From assembly GCA_041391765.1 (NCBI GenBank), contig JAWKNJ010000028.1, positions 1 through 64,000 on the forward strand: a DNA stretch of 64,000 nt, in the 5' to 3' direction. The notes below the pieces were generated by a model. It saw only the letters and a list, made by a program, of their open reading frames with translations. It had not been told where the DNA came from and did not search any database. The position numbers were made by a program, and so were the translations under genes. Each line of letters starts with the position of its first letter. Positions within the stretch are counted from its first letter, which is position 1. This document shows, one piece after another, positions 42,666 through 52,169 of this stretch. Source of the stretch: SHAN690 sp041391765. GTDB taxonomy: Bacteria; Bacteroidota; Bacteroidia; Flavobacteriales_G; Salibacteraceae.

Positions 42666-43931
42666 ATGCGAAATACGTGGGTGAGCCTAACCGGCAGAAT
42701 GTTGCTCTCAGCAGGCATTTTGTCTCTGCTCCTAATGTCATCGCCAGTCAGCGCCCAAGATGGTGAGGCGCTTTTTAAAGCCAACTGTACTGCATGTCAC
42801 AAGATTGACAAAAAAATGATCGGACCCGCGCTGAAAGGCGCGCGAACCAAGTGGGCTGAAAGAACTGGTGGTGATGAATCGATCATTTCATGGGTCAAGA
42901 ACTCTCAGGGATACATCAAATCATCAGGCGATTCTTATGCAAAGAATTTATTCGCTGAATTCAACAACAGCGTAATGACTCCAATGGCCTTGTCGGATGA
43001 TGAGGTATTGGCAGTTCTAGACTACGTAGACAATTATGTAGAACCTGTTGCTACAGGTGGTGGAGAAGTTACCTCAGGTGGAGAAGTGGTTACCGAGTCT
43101 GCTGATCCAACCCTATGGTTGATCCTGATCGTTGTTATCCTGTTTGTCGTCTTCCGTGTTCTGTGGGGTGTTTCGAAAAACCTTGAGAGCCTTAACCGTC
43201 AAAAAGATGGGGATGCTGCTGCGGAGGAAGTTGACTTCATTGGTTATTTGGTTAATTACTTTAAGAAGAATCAAGCATTGACAGTTATCGTCATTGTTGT
43301 TATCGCGGCATACATCACGGTTCTGGGCTGGGACTGGTTAAATGGAGTAGGTGTTTATCAAAGCTATCAGCCAAAGCAACCAATCTGGTTCTCACACAAA
43401 ATTCACGCTGGGCAGAACGGCATTAACTGTGTTTATTGCCACAACTCTGCAGAGAAAGGTAAAGCAGCAGGCATTCCATCTGTGAATATCTGTATGAACT
43501 GTCACATGGGTGTTCCTGAAGGTAAACAAACTGGAACCAAAGAGATCGCTAAAATTTACGATGCCATTGGATGGGATCCTGACAAGCTTCAGTACATCGA
43601 AGGATACGAGCAGAAACCAATCGAATGGGTAAGAATCCACAACCTTCAAGACTTTGTTTACTTTAACCACAGCCAGCACGTTGTTGTTGGTAAGCAGGAG
43701 TGTCAGACTTGTCACGGTCCAATCGAGGAGATGGATGAGGTTTACCAATATTCGGAATTGACCATGGGATGGTGTATTAACTGTCACCGCGAAACAGATG
43801 TTACCATGGAAGGTAACGGCTACTACGAGCGTATTCATGACGATCTAGTTGAGAAGCATAAGGAAGAAGGGCTTGAGTCCTTTAAAGTGGAGCACATCGG
43901 TGGTCTTGAATGCGTTAAGTGTCACTATTAA
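42666..43931 (+). CDS. actA: Alternative complex III subunit ActA (monoheme plus pentaheme cytochrome c)
   Basis: A 421-residue multiheme protein. After a signal peptide (about residues 1-30), a class I cytochrome c domain carries CTACH at 41-45 and a Met ligand candidate in SVMTPMALSDDE. A membrane segment lies at about residues 160-180 and another at about 205-225. The C-terminal domain has five more CxxCH motifs (CVYCH, CMNCH, CQTCH, CINCH, CVKCH), so six haems in all. It is the electron-transfer cytochrome of the quinol:cytochrome c oxidoreductase that replaces bc1 complex in Bacteroidota. First gene of the act-cox operon. Confidence 0.93.
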   Translation: MRNTWVSLTGRMLLSAGILSLLLMSSPVSAQDGEALFKANCTACHKIDKKMIGPALKGARTKWAERTGGDESIISWVKNSQGYIKSSGDSYAKNLFAEFNNSVMTPMALSDDEVLAVLDYVDNYVEPVATGGGEVTSGGEVVTESADPTLWLILIVVILFVVFRVLWGVSKNLESLNRQKDGDAAAEEVDFIGYLVNYFKKNQALTVIVIVVIAAYITVLGWDWLNGVGVYQSYQPKQPIWFSHKIHAGQNGINCVYCHNSAEKGKAAGIPSVNICMNCHMGVPEGKQTGTKEIAKIYDAIGWDPDKLQYIEGYEQKPIEWVRIHNLQDFVYFNHSQHVVVGKQECQTCHGPIEEMDEVYQYSELTMGWCINCHRETDVTMEGNGYYERIHDDLVEKHKEEGLESFKVEHIGGLECVKCHY

Positions 43932-43949
43932 TTGAACTGATTGAGCACT

Positions 43950-46900
43950 ATGAGTAACAATAAAATATATTGGAGAGGAACAGAAGAGCTTGAAAAGGAT
44001 GCGGCATTCGTAAAGAATTCCCAGCGCGAGTTCTCTGAGGAATTGCCAATCGATCAGTTTTTGGGCAAAAAGGAACTCGACTCTACCAATACCAGTAGAA
44101 GAGATTTCTTGAAGTTCATGGGATTTGGAATCACTGCGGCTACATTGGCTGCCTGTGAGACTCCGGTCGTTAAGAGCTTGCCGTACGTAGTGAAGCCAAA
44201 TGAAGTGATGCCCGGTATCGCTAACTATTATGCTTCTACCTACTTCGATGGATTCGATTATGCGAGCATCTTGGTTAAGACGCGTGAAGGTCGCCCAATC
44301 CATATCGAAGGAAACAAACTTTCTTCTGTTACAAAAGGTGGTGTAAGTGCACGTGTTAATTCATCTGTTCTCTCACTATATGATACCAAACGCTACCAAA
44401 ATCCAATGAAGGATGGCGCGGCAACTGATTGGGCTACTGCTGATTCTGAAATCAAATCGGCTCTTGAGTCTGCGAGAATGAGTGGAGGTAATGTTCGCAT
44501 TCTTTCTTCCACCATGATTAGTCCTTCATCGCTTGCTTTGATCAGTGAGATGAAAGCTTGGGTTGAGGGTGGAGAAGCTGGAGCTACGTTGAACCACGTC
44601 ATGTATGATGCGGTTTCTGCTTCAGGTATGTTGGAAGCCAACAAGAGAACTCACGGTAAGGCGGTTATTCCTTCTTATCGATTTGATATGGCGAAAGCGG
44701 TGGTGAGCATCAATGCCGATTTCTTGATCAACTGGATCAACCCGCTTGATTTCGCTAGTGGTTACGGCAAAATGAGAAACCCTGAAACGGGAATGAGCCG
44801 TCACTATCAATTTGAATCTACTTTAACAACTACTGGTTCTAACGCGGATGTTCGTGGCGCAATCAAGCCATCTGAGCAAGGCGCTGTTGCCGTTATGTTA
44901 TATAATGCCATTGCATCAATGATCGGTGGTTCATCTGTTGGAAGCGCAAGTCTGGTAAATGATGACAACAATGTAGCTTCTAAAGTTAGTGAAGCTGCCA
45001 AAGATCTTTGGGCAAACAAAGGCAAAGCGATTGTGGTTTGCGGATCAAACGATCCGAATGTTCAGGTTGTTGTAAATGGCATCAACGAGATGTTGGGTAG
45101 CTATGGCTCCACCATCGACATGAACAAGACCATCAATTTGAGAAAAGGAAGTGATGCGGCTGTTGCCACCTTGATCGGTGAAATGAACAGCGGATCAGTT
45201 TCTACGCTGATGGTGATGGACTGTGATCCAGCTTATACGATGCCAGCTTCTTGGGGCTTTGCGGATGCGCTTGCTAACGTTACTAATAGAGTGTCATTTG
45301 CTGAGAAGCCTGACATGACATCTGCGCTTTGCAACTATGTATTGCCAGTTGGACACTACCTAGAGCAATGGAATGATGCAAACGCTGAGGGAGATGAGGT
45401 AACATTTACCCAGCCTGCTATCAATAAGATTTACAACACGCGTCAGTGGCAAGACTCATTCATGGCTTGGATGGGTAAGAATGGTTCTTACGATGACTAT
45501 ATGAAGTCAAGGTGGAATGGTGCTGCGACTATGGCTGAAGACCCATCGGTGATTTTCGCAAGTAGATGGAATAAATACATTCATGATGGAGTTGGCTCAA
45601 TTGCCGCTGTTATGGCTGCCGCTCCAGCTGAAAGCGCAGCCGCTCCGGCACCAGTTGCGCCTGCTGATCAAGCTTCTGAAATGACTTCTTCGCCTGTAGC
45701 TTCTGCAGCCTCTGCAATCGCTGGAGCTTCTGAAGGATGGGAAGTTGATTTCTACGTGAAGACCGGAATCGGAACAGGTATCAATGGAGATAATCCTTGG
45801 TTACAAGAACTTCCCGATCCTGTTACTAAAGTTGTTTGGGATCACTACGCTACTATGAACCCAAAGGACATGGAGGCAGAAGGTTTGAACACCATGATGG
45901 GTGAGCAGCAGAAAGCCGGAATGATCCGCGTGAATGTTGGAGATCAGTCTATGGAACTTCCAGTTGTTGCGCTTCCAGGTCAAAAGAGAGGGACAATTGG
46001 TGTTGCTCTTGGATATGGTAAGGCTAAGGTTACCGAAGAAGGAGTGGAGAGAACGATTGGCTCTAACGCATTTGCAGTTCTTCCGGTAGTAAACGGATAT
46101 GTTCAGTACAGCGCGCCATGTACATATGATAAATTGGAGATGCGATACAATCTTGCATCTACTCAAAGTTCTCACACCATGATGGGTCGTAAGATCCTCA
46201 ACGAAACGAGCTTGGATACGTTCAAGTCTGGTGGTAAGGATGTTTGGAACCCGGTCATCACAATTGCTGACTCATATGGAAAGCAGCGTGTTGTTGAAGA
46301 TCTTGACCTTTGGAATGAGCACGCAATTGATTTGGGTCACCGTTGGGGACTTTCAATAGACTTGAACACTTGTATCGGTTGTGGTGCTTGTGTTACAGCT
46401 TGTCACTCTGAAAACAATGTTCCAATTGTTGGTAAGGATGAAGTGAATCGTATGCGTACCATGAGTTGGCTGCGAATCGACAGATACTACAGTAGCGATG
46501 CTGATCCAGAACTTCACGGAGACATCAATCAGGCAAAGGATTACCACGCGATGGAAGTTCCATCTGAGTATCCTGAAGTTGGTTTCATGCCTGTTATGTG
46601 CCAGCATTGTAATCACGCTCCATGTGAAACTGTTTGTCCTGTTGCTGCAACTACGCACAGCGATGAAGGTTTCAACCAAATGGCTTACAACCGTTGCATC
46701 GGTACGCGTTATTGTGCTAACAACTGTCCTTACAAGGTTCGTAGATTTAATTGGTTCAACTACGTTGCTGATCCTAAGTTCACCAACTTGAACCCTGCAC
46801 AGGATGACTTGGCAAGAATGGTATTGAATCCTGATGTTGTTGTTCGTTCACGAGGTGTAATGGAGAAGTGTAGCATGTGTGTTCAGCGCGTTCAGGCTGG

Positions 46901-47147
46901 TAAGTTGGCGGCTAAGAAAGCCGGAGAGCCAGTTGCTGATGGTGCCATTCAAACAGCCTGCGCGGCCTCCTGTCCTACAAATGCGATCACATTTGGTGAT
47001 ATCAACGATAAAGGATCGAAAGTGAGAAACGATGCTCAGAATGATAGAGCATATCACTTGCTTGAAGAGGTTGGTGTTAAGCCAAATGTTTGGTATCAAA
47101 CTAAGGTTAGAAATTCAATAGAAACTGCAGCAGAACAAACTGCTTGA
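43950..47147 (+). CDS. actB: Alternative complex III subunit ActB (molybdopterin-type plus Fe-S)
   Basis: A 1065-residue fusion. The N-terminal two thirds are related to molybdopterin oxidoreductases, with a Tat-type signal (TSRRDFLKFMGFGITAATLAAC) starting at about residue 50; the Cys could also be lipid-modified. An Ala/Pro/Ser-rich linker (about residues 555-590) separates subdomains. The C-terminal part holds ferredoxin-type clusters: CIGCGACVTACH, CQHCNHAPCETVCP, CIGTRYCANNCP, CSMC and CAASCP, ligating up to four Fe-S clusters. In known ActB the Mo-type domain lacks a cofactor. The ATG at 43950 is preferred to a TTG at 43941. Confidence 0.93.
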   Translation: MSNNKIYWRGTEELEKDAAFVKNSQREFSEELPIDQFLGKKELDSTNTSRRDFLKFMGFGITAATLAACETPVVKSLPYVVKPNEVMPGIANYYASTYFDGFDYASILVKTREGRPIHIEGNKLSSVTKGGVSARVNSSVLSLYDTKRYQNPMKDGAATDWATADSEIKSALESARMSGGNVRILSSTMISPSSLALISEMKAWVEGGEAGATLNHVMYDAVSASGMLEANKRTHGKAVIPSYRFDMAKAVVSINADFLINWINPLDFASGYGKMRNPETGMSRHYQFESTLTTTGSNADVRGAIKPSEQGAVAVMLYNAIASMIGGSSVGSASLVNDDNNVASKVSEAAKDLWANKGKAIVVCGSNDPNVQVVVNGINEMLGSYGSTIDMNKTINLRKGSDAAVATLIGEMNSGSVSTLMVMDCDPAYTMPASWGFADALANVTNRVSFAEKPDMTSALCNYVLPVGHYLEQWNDANAEGDEVTFTQPAINKIYNTRQWQDSFMAWMGKNGSYDDYMKSRWNGAATMAEDPSVIFASRWNKYIHDGVGSIAAVMAAAPAESAAAPAPVAPADQASEMTSSPVASAASAIAGASEGWEVDFYVKTGIGTGINGDNPWLQELPDPVTKVVWDHYATMNPKDMEAEGLNTMMGEQQKAGMIRVNVGDQSMELPVVALPGQKRGTIGVALGYGKAKVTEEGVERTIGSNAFAVLPVVNGYVQYSAPCTYDKLEMRYNLASTQSSHTMMGRKILNETSLDTFKSGGKDVWNPVITIADSYGKQRVVEDLDLWNEHAIDLGHRWGLSIDLNTCIGCGACVTACHSENNVPIVGKDEVNRMRTMSWLRIDRYYSSDADPELHGDINQAKDYHAMEVPSEYPEVGFMPVMCQHCNHAPCETVCPVAATTHSDEGFNQMAYNRCIGTRYCANNCPYKVRRFNWFNYVADPKFTNLNPAQDDLARMVLNPDVVVRSRGVMEKCSMCVQRVQAGKLAAKKAGEPVADGAIQTACAASCPTNAITFGDINDKGSKVRNDAQNDRAYHLLEEVGVKPNVWYQTKVRNSIETAAEQTA

Positions 47148-47170
47148 TCATAAAGAATTAGAGAGTTCAC

Positions 47171-48550
47171 ATGCATAAAGAATCGGCCATAAGAGAACCA
47201 CTCATCCTCGGTGATAAGACGTATCACCAGATTACAGAGGATGTATGTGCTCCTGTAGAAGGAAAAGCCAATAAGTACTGGTACACAGTATTCAGCATCG
47301 CGGTGATGGTATCACTTTGGGGTGTTGGATGTATCCTTTACACCATTGGAAGAGGTATTGGTGTTTGGGGGTTGAACACCACTGTTGATTGGGCCTGGGA
47401 CATCACCAACTTCGTTTGGTGGGTCGGTATTGGTCACGCGGGAACTCTGATATCTGCGGTACTTCTTTTGTTCCGTCAGAAGTGGAGAATGGCGATCAAT
47501 CGCTCTGCAGAGGCGATGACAATCTTCGCGGTAATGATGGCAGCCTTATTCCCTGGAATTCACATGGGACGTATCTGGATGGCATATTGGGTGTTCCCAA
47601 TTCCAAACCAATTCGGATCGCTTTGGGTGAACTTTAATAGTCCGCTACTTTGGGACGTGTTCGCGATCTCAACTTATTTCTCTGTATCGCTTGTGTTCTG
47701 GTACATCGGACTTATTCCTGATTTTGCCACAATCCGTGACCGTGCTGTCAAGCCGGTTTCTAAGATGGCGTATAGCATCTTAAGCTTCGGATGGACTGGA
47801 AACGCGAAGGCCTGGATTCGTTTTGAAGAGGTTTCATTGGTTTTGGCTGGTTTGGCAACACCTCTTGTATTCTCAGTTCACTCAATCGTATCTATGGACT
47901 TTGCCACATCAGTGATTCCAGGTTGGCATACAACAATTTTCCCACCATACTTCGTGGCTGGTGCGATCTTCTCAGGATTCGCGATGGTGCAAACGCTTTT
48001 GTTGATCGCAAGAAAGGTGTTGAGCCTTGAATCCTACATTACGGTGAAGCACGTTGAGTACATGAACATTGTAATTGTAATTACAGGTTCTATGGTCGGA
48101 ACGGCCTACTTATCTGAATTATTCATCTCTTGGTATTCAGGAGTAGAATATGAAGGATATGCTTTCATGAACAGAGCAACCGGACCATACTGGTGGGCTT
48201 ACTGGAGCATGATGACATGTAACGTGATCACCCCGCAGCTGTTTTGGTTCAAGGGTATCCGCAGAAGTTTGATCGCTTCTTTCATCCTTTCAATCTTCGT
48301 AAACATTGGTATGTGGTTCGAGCGATTCGTGATCATCGTTACCTCACTACACAGAGACTTTTTACCATCAAACTGGGGTATGTTCCACCCAACATTCGTT
48401 GATATCGGAATCTTCCTTGGTACGATTGGAATCTTCTTTACACTTTTCTTGTTGTTCAGCCGATTCTTCCCAGTTTTAGCGTTGAACGAATTGAAGAGTA
48501 TTTTAAAATCTTCAGGTGATAACTATAAAAAGCAGCACCACAATGAGTAA
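47171..48550 (+). CDS. actC: Alternative complex III subunit ActC (NrfD-like, quinol-binding)
   Basis: A 459-residue integral membrane protein of the NrfD/PsrC family with about ten membrane helices. The opening TYHQITEDVCAPVEGKANKYWYTVFSIAV and FVWWVGIGHAGTLISAVLLL match ActC, a quinol-oxidising subunit. The Glu and His-rich loops typical of NrfD proton pathways are present (IGHAG, WMAYWVFPIPNQ). It follows actB by 23 nt and overlaps actD by 8 nt. Confidence 0.95.
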   Translation: MHKESAIREPLILGDKTYHQITEDVCAPVEGKANKYWYTVFSIAVMVSLWGVGCILYTIGRGIGVWGLNTTVDWAWDITNFVWWVGIGHAGTLISAVLLLFRQKWRMAINRSAEAMTIFAVMMAALFPGIHMGRIWMAYWVFPIPNQFGSLWVNFNSPLLWDVFAISTYFSVSLVFWYIGLIPDFATIRDRAVKPVSKMAYSILSFGWTGNAKAWIRFEEVSLVLAGLATPLVFSVHSIVSMDFATSVIPGWHTTIFPPYFVAGAIFSGFAMVQTLLLIARKVLSLESYITVKHVEYMNIVIVITGSMVGTAYLSELFISWYSGVEYEGYAFMNRATGPYWWAYWSMMTCNVITPQLFWFKGIRRSLIASFILSIFVNIGMWFERFVIIVTSLHRDFLPSNWGMFHPTFVDIGIFLGTIGIFFTLFLLFSRFFPVLALNELKSILKSSGDNYKKQHHNE

Positions 48551-49067
48551 GGCGATATACGCATTATACAATGACGATGAGGTGATGGTAAATGGTGCTA
48601 AAGCCATTCTTGCCAAGAACATTCGTATTAAGGATGTTTATTCACCTTTCCCAATCCACGGACTAGAAGTGGTGTTGGGTATAAAGTGGACACGGTTGGC
48701 CATCAACGCCTTCATTTATGGACTCACTGCTACAACGCTTGCTTTGTTAGGTATGTGGTTTTTTATGATCGATGATTGGGCCATGAACATTGGTGGTAAG
48801 CCTAGTTTCCATTTATATGAGAACTTACCTGCATTCATTCCAATCACATTTGAGTTCACGGTTTTGTGCGCAGCTCATGGCATGGCGATTACTTATTTGA
48901 TCAGAAACAGGACACTTCCAGGTGTAAAGGCAAGAAACCCACACCCTAGAACAACAGATGATCATTTCGCTATTGAGATTGATCGTCATGAGAATGAAGG
49001 TATTTCTGATGATGACATCAAAGCCATTCTTCAGGCAACAAATCCGGTTGAAATTTTTGAGAAGTAA
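48543..49067 (+). CDS. actD: Alternative complex III subunit ActD (DUF3341)
   Basis: A 174-residue protein starting at the ATG at 48543, which overlaps the actC stop by 8 nt. It has two membrane segments (about residues 57-80 and 95-120) and the DUF3341 opening MSKAIYALYNDDEVMVNGAK, with KDVYSPFPIHGLE. It is a structural membrane subunit of alternative complex III. Its stop overlaps the next start by 1 nt. Confidence 0.93.
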   Translation: MSKAIYALYNDDEVMVNGAKAILAKNIRIKDVYSPFPIHGLEVVLGIKWTRLAINAFIYGLTATTLALLGMWFFMIDDWAMNIGGKPSFHLYENLPAFIPITFEFTVLCAAHGMAITYLIRNRTLPGVKARNPHPRTTDDHFAIEIDRHENEGISDDDIKAILQATNPVEIFEK

Positions 49068-49705
49068 TGATGAAGATCAAAAGCATAGAAACGGTTTCGA
49101 AAGTACTGGCGGTTTCCGCTATTGCTTTCATGACTAGCTGCAGTCCTGATCCTCAAAGTCCAGGTGTTGAGTACATGCCTGACATGTACAGAACTCCGGC
49201 TTTGGAGCCATACTCAGGAAACAGTAATTATCCTGATAGCATGGAGGCGCGAGTTCCTGCTGAGGGTAGTATTCCGCGAGGCTATTTACCGTACGGAATT
49301 CCAAATTCAAACGAAGGATACGAGATGGCCGGTCAACTTTTGAAAAATCCACTGCCAAAATCAGAGGCTGTATTGGCTGATGGCAAGGTGATTTATTCTA
49401 AGTATTGCCAGCATTGTCATGGTAAAGATGGAGCAGGTGATGGACCTACAGTTACTGCTGGTCATCCACCTCCCCCAGCCTATAACAGTGCTGCATTGAA
49501 GACACTTCCTGAAGGAAAGATGTTTCACACGATTACTTACGGAAAGAACTTAATGGGGTCGCATGCTTCTCAATTGAACGCTGAAGAGCGTTGGAAAGTG
49601 ATCCGATACGTGCAAACACTTCAAGGTCCTGCAGAAGAAGCTGAAGCTCCCACAGAGTCGGCTGAAGCTGCAGCAAGCACTGATGAAACAGCAATGAATA
49701 ACTAA
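49067..49705 (+). CDS. actE: Alternative complex III subunit ActE (monoheme cytochrome c lipoprotein)
   Basis: A 212-residue lipoprotein-type cytochrome. The N-terminus has a hydrophobic segment ending MTSC (Cys at about residue 25). The haem-binding motif is CQHCH in KYCQHCHGKDGAGDGP (about residue 114), with a Met ligand candidate in NLMGSHAS. The C-terminal tail is Ala/Glu/Thr-rich. It passes electrons from the ActA haems to the terminal oxidase or a soluble cytochrome. Confidence 0.92.
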   Translation: MMKIKSIETVSKVLAVSAIAFMTSCSPDPQSPGVEYMPDMYRTPALEPYSGNSNYPDSMEARVPAEGSIPRGYLPYGIPNSNEGYEMAGQLLKNPLPKSEAVLADGKVIYSKYCQHCHGKDGAGDGPTVTAGHPPPPAYNSAALKTLPEGKMFHTITYGKNLMGSHASQLNAEERWKVIRYVQTLQGPAEEAEAPTESAEAAASTDETAMNN

Positions 49706-49719
49706 ACCAGAGCCCGAAC

Positions 49720-50922
49720 ATGGAATATATTTTTGAAGGAAAGGCGAGGAGAAACACATTCATCCTGATGGGGGTGGGTTTGGTGTTATTCCTCTTGGGA
49801 GCCATTATGACCCACGAGCACGTTGGTCAACGTTTGTGGACTAGCATTTTCATCAGTAGTTTCTTCTTCTTTGGGGTTGGACTTGCTGCTTTGTTTTTTA
49901 TCGCTGTTCAGTACGCTGCTGAAGCAGGTTGGGGTGTTGTTTTCAAGCGAGTCATGGAAGCAATCGCGTCTTATTTGCCAATAGGAGCGATCACCTTGAT
50001 TATCGTATTCATTGGTGGATCGCTGCATTTGCATCATATCTTTCATTGGATGGACCCAGAATTGTATGATCCTAACTCAGAGCACTACGATCAGCTGATC
50101 GCGCACAAACAGCCGTATCTAAATCAAGTGTTTTGGTGGGGTAGAACCTTGGCTTATTTGGCTGTATACATTCTATTCATGCGTATTTTCAAAAAGCGCT
50201 CGTTGGAAGAAGATGGACTATCGGCTACAGATAAAGCGTTCTTCATTAAAAATCAGACACTAGCAGCAATTTTCTTGGTGTTCTTCGGATACACGGTAAT
50301 GACATTTAGTTGGGATTGGATCATGAGTGTAGATACGCATTGGTTCAGCACAATTTTCGGATGGTATATCTTCTCAGGAATGTGGATCAGCGGAATGGTG
50401 ATGATGGTGTTGATGACACATTACCTTAAGGGAAAGGGCTTAATGGAGTTTGTAAATGATAGCCACATGCACGATATGGGTAAGTGGGTGTTCGGAGTAA
50501 GCTTCCTGTGGACATACTTGTTCTTTTGTCAGTTCATGTTATACTGGTATTCGAACATTCCTGAAGAAATCACCTATTTCAAGGCGAGAATCGAAGATTA
50601 TACCTGGACCTTCTGGGGAACGCTATTAATCAACTTTGCCTTCCCAATGTTGTTGCTTATGTCTAAGGACGCAAAGAGAAACGCGGGATTTATGGTATTC
50701 GTTGGAGCGATCATTTTCTTCGGTCACTGGATGGACGTATTCATGTTGGTTACTCCAGGTGCGATGAAAGATCATGGAACAATTGGGTTGGTTGAAGTCG
50801 GGTCATTCCTTGCTTTCCTAGGCTTGTTCTTGTTCGTTGTGTTGGGAGCACTTTCCAAGCGCCCATTACTTGTGAAAGCTCATCCATATTTGGACGAAAG
50901 TTTACATCATCATATCAATTAA
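49720..50922 (+). CDS. actF: Alternative complex III subunit ActF
   Basis: A 400-residue membrane protein with about ten helices, annotated in relatives as quinol:cytochrome c oxidoreductase quinone-binding subunit 2. Typical are the opening GKARRNTFILMGVGLVLFLLGAIM, FHWMDPELYDP and FSWDWIMSVDTHWFSTIFGWY. It is structurally related to ActC but shorter, and with it forms the membrane core. It is preceded by actE (14 nt) and followed by ctaC (26 nt). Confidence 0.93.
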   Translation: MEYIFEGKARRNTFILMGVGLVLFLLGAIMTHEHVGQRLWTSIFISSFFFFGVGLAALFFIAVQYAAEAGWGVVFKRVMEAIASYLPIGAITLIIVFIGGSLHLHHIFHWMDPELYDPNSEHYDQLIAHKQPYLNQVFWWGRTLAYLAVYILFMRIFKKRSLEEDGLSATDKAFFIKNQTLAAIFLVFFGYTVMTFSWDWIMSVDTHWFSTIFGWYIFSGMWISGMVMMVLMTHYLKGKGLMEFVNDSHMHDMGKWVFGVSFLWTYLFFCQFMLYWYSNIPEEITYFKARIEDYTWTFWGTLLINFAFPMLLLMSKDAKRNAGFMVFVGAIIFFGHWMDVFMLVTPGAMKDHGTIGLVEVGSFLAFLGLFLFVVLGALSKRPLLVKAHPYLDESLHHHIN

Positions 50923-50948
50923 TTGTTGAGTAAGAAGTAAAAGACATT

Positions 50949-52163
50949 ATGGTAACTTTTCTGATCATTTTATCCATCGCACTGGCAGTATTAGCAGTTG
51001 GTCAGTTGATGCGTGTATTTGAAGCAACGTCAAAGCTTCGAGGTGATGTGAGTCCATTACCAACTGATGCCGAGAATAAGTATCAATCAAGAATGATGAT
51101 TGTATTGATGCTGTCTTATTTTGGCTTTTTCATTTGGCTTATGGCTCGCTATGGAGGTCACTTGCTTCCAATTTCGGCATCTGAGCACGGTGAAACATTG
51201 GATACTCTGTTGAATTTCAATTTCTGGATTATCATTTTGGTTTTCTTCATCACTCATATTTATCTATTCTACTTCGCGTTCAAATATGTTTTCAGTGCTG
51301 ATAGAAAGGCATATTACTACACGCACAGCAATAAACTCGAATTACTTTGGACATTAGTTCCAGCAGCTTTCTTGGCTGTAATCATAGTTTACGGATTATC
51401 GTCTTGGATAGATATTACTGGAGAAGCACCTAAGGGTTCATTGACCATTGAATTGTATCCAAAGCAGTTTGACTGGACTGCTCGATATGCCGGAAGTGAT
51501 ACGACTCTTGGTGCATCTAACTATAACATGATCTCGGCTACAAATCCGCTGGGGTTAATTACCAAGGGATCATTGGAGCAGATGACAGCTGAGGTGAAAG
51601 CAGAGATCGCTGAATTGCAGGAGGCATATGATGCAGCGCCTGAAGGAGGTTTGGCTAAAGAAGAGCTAGAAGAGAAAATTGCTAAGAAAAATCGACAGCT
51701 GGATAGAATTAACTCATTTGGTTCATTGGACGCAGCCAGTTTGGCTGGTGGGGACGATGATATCTTGGTAAAGAGTGAATTTGTTATTCCCCGTGGTAAG
51801 GAGGTTAGTTTTAAGTTTAGAAGCCGTGATGTTATTCACAGCGCCTACATGCCTCACTTCAGAGCTCAGATGAACTGTGTTCCTGGAATGGTGACATCAT
51901 TTCACTTTAAGCCCACCATCACCACGGCTGAAATGAAGGAGATCACGCAGAAGGATGATTTTGAATACATACTCCTGTGTAATAAGATTTGTGGTGCTGC
52001 GCACTACAACATGCAAATGACCATCAAGGTGGTTGAGCCTGAAGAGTTCAATAAATGGATGGCCGAACAAAAAACATTTGCGGAGTCGATTGCTCCAGCG
52101 GATGAGACTACTGCTGTTAAGGCAGAGGAAAACGGTAACGAAATATCAATGATCGCACAATAA
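50949..52163 (+). CDS. ctaC: Cytochrome c oxidase subunit II
   Basis: A 404-residue subunit II with about three N-terminal hydrophobic segments (about 1-20, 48-66 and 88-112) plus another at about 133-152. The Cu-A site is complete: HSAYMPHF supplies the His, and CNKICGAAHYNMQM supplies two Cys, His and Met. The quinol/cytochrome c-side beta barrel is interrupted by a charged helical insertion at about residues 207-257 that is absent from classical subunit II. The C-terminus is acidic. It accepts electrons from alternative complex III. It lies between actF and ctaD (6 nt). Confidence 0.95.
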   Translation: MVTFLIILSIALAVLAVGQLMRVFEATSKLRGDVSPLPTDAENKYQSRMMIVLMLSYFGFFIWLMARYGGHLLPISASEHGETLDTLLNFNFWIIILVFFITHIYLFYFAFKYVFSADRKAYYYTHSNKLELLWTLVPAAFLAVIIVYGLSSWIDITGEAPKGSLTIELYPKQFDWTARYAGSDTTLGASNYNMISATNPLGLITKGSLEQMTAEVKAEIAELQEAYDAAPEGGLAKEELEEKIAKKNRQLDRINSFGSLDAASLAGGDDDILVKSEFVIPRGKEVSFKFRSRDVIHSAYMPHFRAQMNCVPGMVTSFHFKPTITTAEMKEITQKDDFEYILLCNKICGAAHYNMQMTIKVVEPEEFNKWMAEQKTFAESIAPADETTAVKAEENGNEISMIAQ

Positions 52164-52169
52164 GGAGAT

